Assembly: GCF_003627795.1 (NCBI RefSeq)
Contig: NZ_CP032685.1
Span: forward strand, 1-64,000
Direction of reading: 5' to 3'
Length of the DNA stretch: 64,000 bases
Origin: Rhizobium sp. CCGE531
GTDB lineage: Bacteria; Pseudomonadota; Alphaproteobacteria; Rhizobiales; Rhizobiaceae
Part shown: positions 9,429 through 17,244 of the stretch, one piece after another
How positions within the stretch are numbered: position 1 is the first letter of the stretch
Layout: the number at the start of each line of letters is the position of its first letter
Made by a program: the position numbers and the translations under genes
Notes under the pieces: generated by a model
Databases searched by the model: none
What the model saw: the letters and a program-made list of their open reading frames with translations, nothing else
What the model was told of the DNA's origin: nothing

Positions 9429-11252
9429 TTATTGGCCGATCAGCCCTTCGCTCTCGATGCCCCTCGTCAGCTCCAGCGCCTGGCGCTCGAACAGCCCGCG
9501 ATAGATCCCGCTTTTGCGCCGAATGAGGCTAGCATGAGTGCCTTCCTCGGCGATATGTCCGTGTTCGAAGACCAGCAGCCGATCGAGCGCGCGCACAGTC
9601 GACAGTCTATGAGCGACGACGAGTGTCGTGCGTCCCTCCATCAGCCTCTCCATTGCCTGCTGGATGAGCATCTCCGATTCAGAATCGAGACTCGAGGTCG
9701 CCTCGTCAAGGATAAGGATCGGCGCATCGGCCAGGAATGCGCGGGCGATGGCGATGCGTTGCCGTTCGCCGCCGGAAAGCTTGATGCCGCGTTCGCCGAC
9801 AAGCGTCGCATAGCCCTTCGGCAGCGCCTCGATGAAATCATGGGCGCTGGCAAGCCTCGCAGCCGTTCTGATCTCGGCTTGCGTGGCCGTCGGCCTCGCA
9901 TAGGCGATATTTTCCGCCAGCGAGCGGTGAAACAGGATGGGTTCCTGCTGCACGATGGCGATCTGGCGGCGAAGAGACGTCTGCGCCACCTTGGAAATAT
10001 CCTGCCCGTCGATCGAGACCACGCCGCGGTTGACGTCATGCAGACGCTGGATCAGCTTGATGAAAGTCGTCTTCCCGGAGCCGGAATGGCCGACGAGGCC
10101 AACTCGCTCGCCCGGTTTGATGGTGACCGAGAAGTCCTTGTAGAGTGGGGTATGGTGGTTGCCGTAGTGGAAGGTGACATGATCGAACGTGATCAGGCCG
10201 GCCTTCACATGGAGAGCTGGCGCACCGGGAACGTCCTCCACGCCCAAAGGCTGTGCATGGATGGTGACAAGCTCTTCCATGTCGTTCACCGAGCGCTGCA
10301 GGTTGCGGATATGCATGCCGATTTCACGCAGGTAGCCCTGAAGGATGAAAAACGCGGTCAGGACGAAGGTGATGTCGCCGGCATTGGCCTTGCCGTTGGC
10401 CCAGAGCCAAAGGGCAAGGCCCAGCACGCAGCCGCGCAGCAGGCTGAGCAGCGCATTCTGCGAGGTGCCGTTCAGGGTGCCCCGCGTCCAGGTGCGCCCT
10501 GTGCGATCCTGCCACTTGCGAGTGACCGAGGAGAGACGCTGGTCTTCCCGGTCTTCAGCGCCGAAGGCCTTGACCACGGCGTTGCAGGTCACCGCATCGG
10601 CAAGCGCCCCGCCAAGGCGAGTATCCCAGCTATTGGCCATGCTGGCCATCGGCGCAACATAGCGCAAGGCCATAGTCGCGGTGAACGCGATGAAGAATAC
10701 GGATCCGACGCCGACCAGTAATCCCATCATTGGCCAGTACCATGTCATCAGGATGGTCGAGCCGATGAGCATCACCAGCGATGGGAAAAGCGCGACGAAG
10801 ACGGTGTCGTTGAGCAGGTCAAGCGCCCACATGCCGCGCGTCACCTTGCGAACGGTGGAGCCGGCAAAGCTGTTGGCGTGCCAATCGCTCGAAAAGCGCT
10901 GGATATGGAAGAAGGAGTTCGCCGCGATCTCCGACATCGACTTCAAGGTGAAGCCTATGATGACGGTGAACGTGGCATGCCGCAGGATGACGGCGCCGAC
11001 CGACAGTGCCATCAACCAACAAAAGGCATTGACGGCATTGTTCCATGTTGCGGCGTCGCTGGCCCGGCCGGACACCACGGCATCGACAAGCCTGCCGGAG
11101 AACAAGGGCGTGAGGACATCCGCAAGCGTAGACAGCATCGCCGTGAACAACATTAAGGAGGCGCGGCCCGGCTGATGCTTCCAATGAGCCCAGCAATAAC
11201 GGAAAACGCTGCGAAAAGCACCGCCGCGGCGGGATTTGAAACCAAGAGCCAT
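9429..11252 (-). CDS. ABC exporter, fused membrane and ATPase domains
   Basis: A 607-residue half-transporter of the MsbA/multidrug exporter type. The N-terminal half has about six membrane helices (for example SLMLFTAMLSTLADVLTPL and MLIGSTILMTWYWPMMGLL). The C-terminal ATPase has Walker A GHSGSGKTT, Q-loop QQEPILF, signature LSGGERQRIA, Walker B ILILDEATSSLD and switch AHRLST. It would work as a homodimer, since no second half-transporter lies nearby. Substrate cannot be read from sequence; lipids, drugs or peptides are all possible. It is convergent with the chemoreceptor gene. The ATG at 11252 has only a weak ribosome site. Confidence 0.85.
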   Translation of the reverse strand: MALGFKSRRGGAFRSVFRYCWAHWKHQPGRASLMLFTAMLSTLADVLTPLFSGRLVDAVVSGRASDAATWNNAVNAFCWLMALSVGAVILRHATFTVIIGFTLKSMSEIAANSFFHIQRFSSDWHANSFAGSTVRKVTRGMWALDLLNDTVFVALFPSLVMLIGSTILMTWYWPMMGLLVGVGSVFFIAFTATMALRYVAPMASMANSWDTRLGGALADAVTCNAVVKAFGAEDREDQRLSSVTRKWQDRTGRTWTRGTLNGTSQNALLSLLRGCVLGLALWLWANGKANAGDITFVLTAFFILQGYLREIGMHIRNLQRSVNDMEELVTIHAQPLGVEDVPGAPALHVKAGLITFDHVTFHYGNHHTPLYKDFSVTIKPGERVGLVGHSGSGKTTFIKLIQRLHDVNRGVVSIDGQDISKVAQTSLRRQIAIVQQEPILFHRSLAENIAYARPTATQAEIRTAARLASAHDFIEALPKGYATLVGERGIKLSGGERQRIAIARAFLADAPILILDEATSSLDSESEMLIQQAMERLMEGRTTLVVAHRLSTVRALDRLLVFEHGHIAEEGTHASLIRRKSGIYRGLFERQALELTRGIESEGLIGQ

Positions 11253-11742
11253 TGATGTATCCGGCTTTCGCCGGCTCCGTCATAGGGGAAAGAATGTCCG
11301 CGCAAAACCGCGCGAAATGGTTTGGTGAGGAACGGTCGACGGGAAGGTCAGCACCAGTCCGTCAGGTTCTGTCGCATTGGAAAACGCTGCCGGCTTCAGG
11401 CGATATTCGCGGAAGCCACTGGGGAGCTGGAAAAAATAGCCATTGAAAACTCCCTCGAACCGTGTGGATGATTATCAACCCTAGATCGATTAGGCGCGCA
11501 GGCCAAGTCAAATTCGGCGAAATTTTAAGCTAAGCTTTGTGATGCGGCATAGTTGCAACATCAGCTAGGTCGTGAACTCCCCCGAAAGCTGACGTCCAGC
11601 GCGGATGGCGAGACAACCTCGCGCTTTGTGCATCGCGGGGGACAGACCCTCCACCGGTATTGTCGTCAGCATCGACGTTCCGTTCATAAATGCTTGGCCG
11701 GGCATGGATACCTTTTGCTCCAACGCCGGAAATTTACCAGGA
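11253..11742. other. Intergenic stretch, nothing recognised
   Basis: There are 490 bases between the ABC exporter start and the end of the next minus-strand gene. Short open frames on both strands lack motifs and good starts. The exporter promoter should lie near 11260-11400 but could not be placed. Confidence 0.45.
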
Positions 11743-13191
11743 TTAGCAGCTGGCAAGTCCCTCCTGGCATTTGGTAGGAACGCTATCGTCGGGCTGCGGC
11801 TCCATCTGCTGCTGCGGAGTCCCCTCTGCGGCTGGAACCTGATCGGAGGAGCTGCCGTTTTCTTCTGATGGGTCATTGTCTTGCTGAGGCAAATCTCCCG
11901 ATTGGTCCCGAACGTCATTCTGGGCATTATTGGGGAGGATTTCCTCTTCGGCGCTCTTATCCTGCAGCTGTTGGCCGCCCTGATGGTCTTCGTTGCCCTG
12001 CGGCGTGATCATATTCAGTCTCGCGCCATCCTGTGACCCAAGAGCTTCATCCGGTTGCTCGATGATACCCTGCGCTGCCTCATCCATCTGCGGCGAAGCA
12101 TCGTCATGTTCCACTTGCGCTAAGGCTTGAGTGGTGAAAGTTACATCTTCCGGCACGACCGGAATATCGACCTCCGCCAAAATTTCCTGAGGCAGGTCCT
12201 CGTATTCGATACGGGTCTCGTCTGTTATATTGTAGATCGTCTGATAGTTGATCTCCTGGTTGACCTCAATCTGAGTGATCTCGACCAACGGACCATCAAC
12301 GACAAGTGGCTCGTCATACCACACCGACTTGCGGCCTTCGTAATAGCCCTCATAATAACCATCCCAATAGGAACGCCAGACGTAGAAGTCCGGGTTGACC
12401 GGCTCGAAGTATACATAGTAGGCCGGATAATAGACCCGTGTCGTGTAGGCGAGTGCATCGAAAGAGCCGGACACCACTGTAAATGTGAGCAGCATGCTTT
12501 GGTAGGTCCGATAATCGTCAGGGCGGCTATCGTAGTAGGCGAGATCTCGCCTCAGTCGCACAACCTCTCGCCGAAGCGCAGCATTGTCTGCAACCTGATC
12601 CTCTATCGACGCCACCCGTTTTTCTAGGGCGGCTATCTTTTCTCGCAGAGATCGAATCCCAGCCCTGCTCACGGTTTTGGTTTCATTCGCTGGTTCTGGA
12701 AGGATATATCGAGACGAATAGGTTTTCCATGCGGCATTCAGATATCGCATCCCCTGCGCAGCCTGCGTGTTTTGAGCCAGCGTCAAGGAATACCGCGTCT
12801 GCAATTCACCGATCGCCCTTGATACGCTACCGGTGGCGGCGGCAGTGGCTTTGCTGTTATGGGTCGTGAGCGCATTCTCAAGTCGCTGGGTCGCCCGTGC
12901 GGCACGGGTCACGGCTTCGAGGAAGCTGGCGGCACTTCGGTGTCGGGCATTGGAGTTTTCCTTATAGCTCCGCGCAATCATACCGAATGATACACGCATG
13001 TCCGACAGCAGGCCCTGGGCATTTCGTTTGGCCTGAGGGAAGGCAGCGGCAGATGATGCAAAGGCTATTTGACCGGCACAGACTATCGCGGCAATCGGCA
13101 TTGAAACTGCCGTGTGACCGGAAATTACAAGCATTAAACTGCCTGATACTATTTTTCTCAGTATCGAGTTTATGGACATATTGGAACTCAT
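11743..13191 (-). CDS. Exported hypothetical protein with coiled coil and Tyr-rich segment
   Basis: A 482-residue protein that I do not recognise. The start at 13191 has TTCGGAGG upstream and is followed by a basic, hydrophobic export or anchor segment (LRKIVSGSLMLVISGH, then a second hydrophobic patch ending ASSAAAF near residue 48). Next come an Ala/Thr-rich helical region, a coiled coil (SLREKIAALEKRVASIEDQV), a striking Tyr/Trp-rich block (YYPAYYVYFEP, then YWDGYYEGYYEGR), a beta-like acidic part, and a Gln/Glu/Asp-rich, probably disordered tail ending CQEGLASC. The layout suggests a cell-surface or envelope structural protein. It lies next to the small-peptide and two-component genes, and its codon use looks less GC-biased than the exo genes. 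Confidence 0.65.
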   Translation of the reverse strand: MSSNMSINSILRKIVSGSLMLVISGHTAVSMPIAAIVCAGQIAFASSAAAFPQAKRNAQGLLSDMRVSFGMIARSYKENSNARHRSAASFLEAVTRAARATQRLENALTTHNSKATAAATGSVSRAIGELQTRYSLTLAQNTQAAQGMRYLNAAWKTYSSRYILPEPANETKTVSRAGIRSLREKIAALEKRVASIEDQVADNAALRREVVRLRRDLAYYDSRPDDYRTYQSMLLTFTVVSGSFDALAYTTRVYYPAYYVYFEPVNPDFYVWRSYWDGYYEGYYEGRKSVWYDEPLVVDGPLVEITQIEVNQEINYQTIYNITDETRIEYEDLPQEILAEVDIPVVPEDVTFTTQALAQVEHDDASPQMDEAAQGIIEQPDEALGSQDGARLNMITPQGNEDHQGGQQLQDKSAEEEILPNNAQNDVRDQSGDLPQQDNDPSEENGSSSDQVPAAEGTPQQQMEPQPDDSVPTKCQEGLASC

Positions 13192-13604
13192 GCCTGTGCC
13201 TCCGAACGCGCTCTTGGATTTCGTCCCCCGCAGTCGAGCGAAGAATAGCATCATGCTTTGAACGCGGATTTTGGTGAGGAAGAAGACCGACGGCTCAGGA
13301 AAGGTTCGGTTTTTCCAACAAGGGCCGAAGGCGGGAGTGGGCTGCAAGCGACAACCCCAGCCCCACCTTGCAATCGACGCCCTCTCGATCTTCCGCGGTT
13401 ATACGGTGGGTTGCCGAAACGAAACTCCGCATATTTAGCGCCCTGAGCCACAGGGTCGTTGCGCGCGTCCGCAATCGCCCGCTTTCCGAAAGCGATTGCG
13501 ACTCCATGGGCACTTCGCTCGGCTCGCTGAAATATGGATGTCATTGGTCACACATAGATGAATTATTGCGATTGAAAGTGGCTTTCCACGCCTGCATTTC
13601 AGTC
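13192..13604. other. Intergenic stretch upstream of the Tyr-rich protein gene
   Basis: There are 413 bases with no supported gene. The promoter for the minus-strand hypothetical gene should lie here. I saw no strong palindrome and no copy of the TTGTCAGC repeat found farther on. Confidence 0.45.
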
Positions 13605-13763
13605 TCAGCGCACGAGTCTGCAATCAGAGTATGTCTCACCCTGGCAATGTAGGTTAAATGGCTCGCTCGCATGCGGCGACGGAACAATCAGCATCGACAA
13701 AACGATGGCAAATAGCGAAGCCATATAGATGATGGCTGGCACAAAGCGAGACAGTGTTTGCAT
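13605..13763 (-). CDS. Small membrane peptide 1 with two cysteines (52 residues)
   Basis: A 52-residue peptide starting MQTLSRFVPAIIYMASLFAI. It has an ATG at 13763 with AAAGGA seven bases upstream and a stop TGA at 13605-13607. One hydrophobic segment (about residues 7-28) is followed by a short polar tail with two cysteines, C40 and C48. The first 26 residues match a second peptide 0.3 kb upstream at most positions, and both have the same ribosome-site context, which argues that this is a real duplicated gene. The layout (one membrane span, short periplasmic tail, two cysteines) resembles MgrB-type regulators of PhoQ, but there is no clear sequence similarity to them. The N-terminus could also be a cleaved signal peptide. 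Confidence 0.6.
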   Translation of the reverse strand: MQTLSRFVPAIIYMASLFAIVLSMLIVPSPHASEPFNLHCQGETYSDCRLVR

Positions 13764-13858
13764 ATTGTATTCCTTTAATTGCTATCGGACGTCGAAAAGG
13801 CCCGCCTTGGTAGCGCTTTGATCGACGCGATCGCGCCGGCATCCAGCGGCTGCTGTTG

Positions 13859-14065
13859 CTACGAGCCCACTACGCTCGTATTAACTGCGGACTTGCCTCC
13901 GGTTTCCTTGCTTTGATATGGCGGCAACTGGCATGTTCGATGATGTCTGAAAATACCAAATGGCCGGCATACATGTGTAGGCTGGATAATCGACAGCGAC
14001 AGAACGATGGCAAATAACGCAGCCACATAGATGATGACTGGCATAAAGCGAAACAGCGTTTGCAT
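13859..14065 (-). CDS. Small membrane peptide 2 with two cysteines (68 residues)
   Basis: A 68-residue paralogue of the preceding peptide, starting MQTLFRFMPVIIYVAALFAI. The ATG at 14065 has GAAGGA upstream, as in the first copy. The shared core is MQTL-RF-P-IIY-A-LFAIVLS; after it the two tails diverge. This copy has C33 and C45 in a basic segment (HVCRPFGIFRHHRTCQ), then a polar tail ending VNTSVVGS. The two genes are tandem, 95 bases apart, on the minus strand, divergent from the PepSY/two-component operon. They could be feedback regulators of the neighbouring sensor kinase, secreted peptides, or short-lived gene fragments. Conservation in other strains would decide. Confidence 0.6.
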   Translation of the reverse strand: MQTLFRFMPVIIYVAALFAIVLSLSIIQPTHVCRPFGIFRHHRTCQLPPYQSKETGGKSAVNTSVVGS

Positions 14066-14239
14066 ATCGCATTCCTTCGGTTGCTATCGCCAGCCGAAGC
14101 GTCGTCGGGACGTATCTTCGGAAGCGGTTGCCACAAGATTGCTGCGGTCGTATTGGATTAAGGACTCGCTTTCGGTTGAGTTGGTTTGGCTGTGCGGTGA
14201 CTGGTATATTGTATAGTGCCTGAGAATCCGGTGAGAGCG

Positions 14240-14258
14240 TTGTCAGCGAATTGTCAGC
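14240..14258. promoter_or_regulatory. Direct repeat TTGTCAGC-gaa-TTGTCAGC, candidate OmpR-type operator
   Basis: Two perfect 8-base repeats start 11 bases apart (14240 and 14251), the spacing used by OmpR/PhoB-type regulators that bind as head-to-tail dimers. The site lies about 56 bases before the PepSY gene start and in the divergent region shared with the small peptides. The regulator encoded two genes downstream is the obvious candidate to bind it. Confidence 0.5.
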
Positions 14259-14313
14259 TTTGCTCGTCTAAGCTTCTCAGTGCAGTGGCTTTGATGACTT
14301 GAGGAGAAGGTAT

Positions 14314-14835
14314 GTGTGTTTTCGGCCCCTGAGAGCCTGCGCGTGGTTCACGGTCATTACCGTTGCGTTGCAACTTCCGGCCGCGGTGCACGCACACGAA
14401 ACCGCCATCGACACAGGGGACGTTCGTTATATCGAAATCGCCGACGCCGGTGAATCGGAAGGCTCTTCAGACCAGGGGACCGGTGTTGCAGACTCGAATT
14501 CGGACTCGAGCAATGGCGATGATGATAGCGGAGGCGACCCCGACGATTCTAAAGGTGACCAGCAGTCCGGTTCCGATGAGTCCGGGCGCAATGGAGCCGA
14601 CGACAAGTTTGATGGGCCGAACGGCGCTTTGAAGGCTGTTCAAGCCGATCGGGCACTTCCGCTAGACCTCATTGTCGCAATCGCACGGCGACTGACCGAT
14701 GGGCAGATCATTGATACGCGGCTGCGAGCCGTGAAGGGTGTTCTCCAGTATGAGTTGAAGGTGCTCGAAACCAACAACGACGTTCGACGCTATTCTTTCA
14801 ATGCCCGCACAGGCACGCTCATTAAGGTAAGGTAG
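14314..14835 (+). CDS. Exported PepSY-domain protein with acidic linker
   Basis: A 173-residue secreted or periplasmic protein. The N-terminal signal peptide covers about residues 1-26 (WFTVITVALQLPAAVHA). A long Asp/Ser/Gly-rich acidic linker follows (for example DSSNGDDDSGGDPDD), then a C-terminal PepSY domain of about 60 residues: LPLDLIVAIARRL, VKGVLQYELKVLE and YSFNARTGTLIKV. The GTG at 14314 is six bases after AGGAGA and gives a proper signal peptide; an ATG two bases earlier is out of frame and dead-ends. The gene is two bases from the response regulator, so the three genes form an operon. PepSY proteins often accompany sensor kinases and may modulate them; the acidic linker could bind divalent cations, which is inference. 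Confidence 0.75.
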   Translation: MCFRPLRACAWFTVITVALQLPAAVHAHETAIDTGDVRYIEIADAGESEGSSDQGTGVADSNSDSSNGDDDSGGDPDDSKGDQQSGSDESGRNGADDKFDGPNGALKAVQADRALPLDLIVAIARRLTDGQIIDTRLRAVKGVLQYELKVLETNNDVRRYSFNARTGTLIKVR

Positions 14836-14837
14836 GC

Positions 14838-15503
14838 ATGCGGATACTCGTTGCTGAAGATGACCGTCGGATCGCCGAGTCGCTTGGCACGGCACTGTCG
14901 AGCGCCGGCTTCGTCGCGGAATATGCTACGGATGGAGAGGACGCCTGGTTCCGTGGCGACACTGAAACGTTCGACGCGGTGATCCTTGATCTCGGTCTTC
15001 CGACATTGGATGGCTTGACGATCCTGAAGCGTTGGCGCCGCGCCGGACGCAAGGCGCCTGTATTGATCCTGACGGCGCGTGGGCAATGGGACGAACGGGT
15101 TGAGGGAATTGAATCCGGAGCCGACGACTATGTGGTAAAGCCTTTTCGTATGGAGGAAGTGGTTGCGCGTATCCGCGCGATCGTGCGTCGGGCTGGTGGT
15201 CTCGCGTCATCGCAAATCGAAATCGGTGAGCTTGTACTCGATACACGGATGAGACAGTTATCACGGGCCGGCGTTCCGATCGTTCTTACACCGCAGGAAT
15301 ACCGGTTGCTCGCTTTTATGGCACATCAGGGCGGCCGTGTCGTGTCACAGCTCGAGATAGCCGAACACCTCTATACGCAGGACTTTGACGGCGGATCAAA
15401 CGCGGTCGAGGTGCTGATTGGCCGCCTGCGGAAGCGACTGGGCGCCGATATCATCCTAACGCGCCGTGGCTTTGGATATATCCTTGGCGGGAACGATCCT
15501 TGA
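14838..15503 (+). CDS. OmpR/PhoP-family response regulator
   Basis: A 221-residue two-component response regulator. The receiver domain has acidic pocket EDD at residues 7-9, phospho-acceptor D51 (VILDLGLP), T79 (LTARG) and K101 (VVKPF). The C-terminal winged helix contains LTPQEYRLLAFMAHQGGRVV and a recognition region SNAVEVLIGRLRKRLGAD, ending with RGFGYIL. It is closest in style to PhoP/QseB-type regulators. AAGGTAGG precedes the start. The kinase gene begins within its stop codon. The direct repeat at 14240-14258 is a plausible autoregulatory target. Confidence 0.92.
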   Translation: MRILVAEDDRRIAESLGTALSSAGFVAEYATDGEDAWFRGDTETFDAVILDLGLPTLDGLTILKRWRRAGRKAPVLILTARGQWDERVEGIESGADDYVVKPFRMEEVVARIRAIVRRAGGLASSQIEIGELVLDTRMRQLSRAGVPIVLTPQEYRLLAFMAHQGGRVVSQLEIAEHLYTQDFDGGSNAVEVLIGRLRKRLGADIILTRRGFGYILGGNDP

Positions 15504-16855
15504 GAAGTCAATCCTTATGGGTTCGTCTGATACTGGGTGCCGGCGGCTGGATCGCGGTTGCGCTCGTTCTGGCAGGCTTAGCTATTGGATATTTGTTCAC
15601 AAAGAACGTCGAACGCGGCGCTTCTGCAGATTTATCGGCGACGATGTCGCGCCTGGTCGCTTTGATCAATCCAGACGCGCGCGGTACGGCGCCCGTGCTC
15701 ACCGGCGCCTTGCCCGATCCGCGCTATGACACGCCGATCAGTGGTCTGTACTGGCAGGTCACAGATCTCGGCAGCCAGCAGATAATCCGTTCTCGCTCCC
15801 TTTGGGATTATGTTCTCAAGCTCGATTCCCCCGGCGAAGGCGGCCAACTCTCGACCGTGAAAGGTCCGGTCGGGCAATCGCTGCTCGCCTTTTCGTTGAC
15901 CGCTCGCTTTCAAAAAAACAACAGCGAGCGGCGCTATCAGGTCATCGTCGCGCAAGAGCGGTCAATCCTCGATGAGGCGATAGTCCGCTTCGGACGAGAA
16001 TTGGCCGCGGCGCTCCTGATTCTAGGTGTCGCTCTGGTCTTCGCCACCATCCTACAGGTTCGGTTCGGCCTATCGCCGTTCCGGAAGTTGCGCCAGGATA
16101 TCGAAGGAATCCGCAAGGGCGTTGCGTCTTCAATCGATGCCAACTATCCGCTGGAAGTGGTTCCTGTCGTCAGCGAGGTAAACGCCCTGCTTGCCCTACA
16201 GCAGAAATCCATGGATTTTGCACGGTCACGCGCTTCGGATCTTGCACATGGGCTAAAAACACCGCTCGCAGTGCTTGGTACCATTGCCTACGAACTCGAA
16301 GAAGGCGGTAATAAGCGCAGCGCGGCCGCGATCATTGAGCTGACAAACGAAATGCGCGACCGGATCGACTATCAGTTGCGTCTCGTCCGACTGCGTCAAC
16401 GCATTCGGATGCACGCCCTCAGTGCGTCGTTGAGCAGTATCGTCCCGCGCGCGATCGCCGTATTGAAGAAAACGCCTGGGGGTGAGCAACTCGACTGGGT
16501 GGTCGATGTTATCGAAGGACTGAACGTCGATATGGACGCAAACGATCTTATCGAGCTTGTCGGGGTGATATTGGAGAATGCGGCCCAATGGGCAAACTCA
16601 CTAATCTCCATTCAGGCCAGGAAAGAGGCGGCAACCATCGAATTGCGAATAGCTGACGATGGTCCAGGCATTCCGCTGTCTGATCTCACTTCGATCGGTC
16701 GACGGGGCAGGCGCTTCGACGAAACCGGCCCGGGCACCGGCCTCGGCCTCGCAATCGCCTCTGAGATCGTTTCCCTCAACAACGGAACGATTGCCTTCGA
16801 ACGATCCGAACATGGCGGGCTTGAAGTGGCAATCCGTTTGCCAGTCGCAGCCTGA
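15500..16855 (+). CDS. Sensor histidine kinase (PhoQ-like layout)
   Basis: A 451-residue membrane sensor kinase paired with the response regulator. Membrane helix 1 is near residues 13-34 (GGWIAVALVLAGLAIGYLF). A periplasmic sensor of about 130 residues follows, with YWQVTDLGSQQIIRSRSLWD, a segment often seen in this kinase group. Helix 2 (LAAALLILGVALVFATILQV) leads to a HAMP linker. The dimerisation box is DLAHGLKTPLAVL with H250. The ATPase has N-box ILENAAQWA, G1 IADDGPGIP and G2 GTGLGLAI. It starts at TTG, whose last two bases overlap the regulator stop, implying coupling. The signal is unknown; divalent cations or envelope stress are reasonable guesses from the family. Confidence 0.9.
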   Translation: MRSQSLWVRLILGAGGWIAVALVLAGLAIGYLFTKNVERGASADLSATMSRLVALINPDARGTAPVLTGALPDPRYDTPISGLYWQVTDLGSQQIIRSRSLWDYVLKLDSPGEGGQLSTVKGPVGQSLLAFSLTARFQKNNSERRYQVIVAQERSILDEAIVRFGRELAAALLILGVALVFATILQVRFGLSPFRKLRQDIEGIRKGVASSIDANYPLEVVPVVSEVNALLALQQKSMDFARSRASDLAHGLKTPLAVLGTIAYELEEGGNKRSAAAIIELTNEMRDRIDYQLRLVRLRQRIRMHALSASLSSIVPRAIAVLKKTPGGEQLDWVVDVIEGLNVDMDANDLIELVGVILENAAQWANSLISIQARKEAATIELRIADDGPGIPLSDLTSIGRRGRRFDETGPGTGLGLAIASEIVSLNNGTIAFERSEHGGLEVAIRLPVAA

Positions 16856-16902
16856 TCAACCTTAGCCATTTGCCTGCAAAATGCAGGCAGCAGCGCGATC
16901 CG

Positions 16903-17244
16903 TCATGTGATGTCATGGGAAAAAGCGGAAAGAGCGATTTCATGCGGACGAAGCGCCCCGGCGACATCACCGGCCTTCAATGCAGCTTGATAGGCTGTTT
17001 CGGCAACATCGAGCGCTTCGTTGGTGCGCTTTCCCAGTCCAGGCGTATCGGCGAGCGTCGGCTCTGTACAAGATGATCGTGCCGTCTTGCTTGCGGACGG
17101 CGTGATCGACAAGACCCACTCGATCAAGCGCGATTCCAGGCTTTTCATCTCAAGGCGACCGGCCGTTTGCCAAATTATCTGCTTAAGGAGCTTAGACCGC
17201 CTTGCCGCGAACTCGCCGCGCAGCGCGCCGTAGGCGGTTTTCTC
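16903..17244 (-). pseudogene. Possible out-of-frame C-terminal part of the following hypothetical gene
   Basis: An open frame continues for about 113 codons on the minus strand just where the 206-residue hypothetical gene ends, in another frame. Its residues (TAYGALRGEFAARRSKLLKQ, later GKRTNEALDVAETAYQAALK) look like normal coding sequence. The two frames cross at an AAAA run (17238-17241 on the minus strand), and removal of one base there would join them into a protein of about 305 residues. This could be a natural frameshift or a sequencing error. The shorter reading starting at 17146-17148 has no good ribosome site, so an independent gene is less likely. Confidence 0.35.

Noticed and set aside
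13763..14065. Plant NCR-like peptide genes acquired by the bacterium
   Set aside because: Only a loose likeness in the hydrophobic N-terminus; the cysteine spacing does not fit the four- or six-cysteine NCR pattern.
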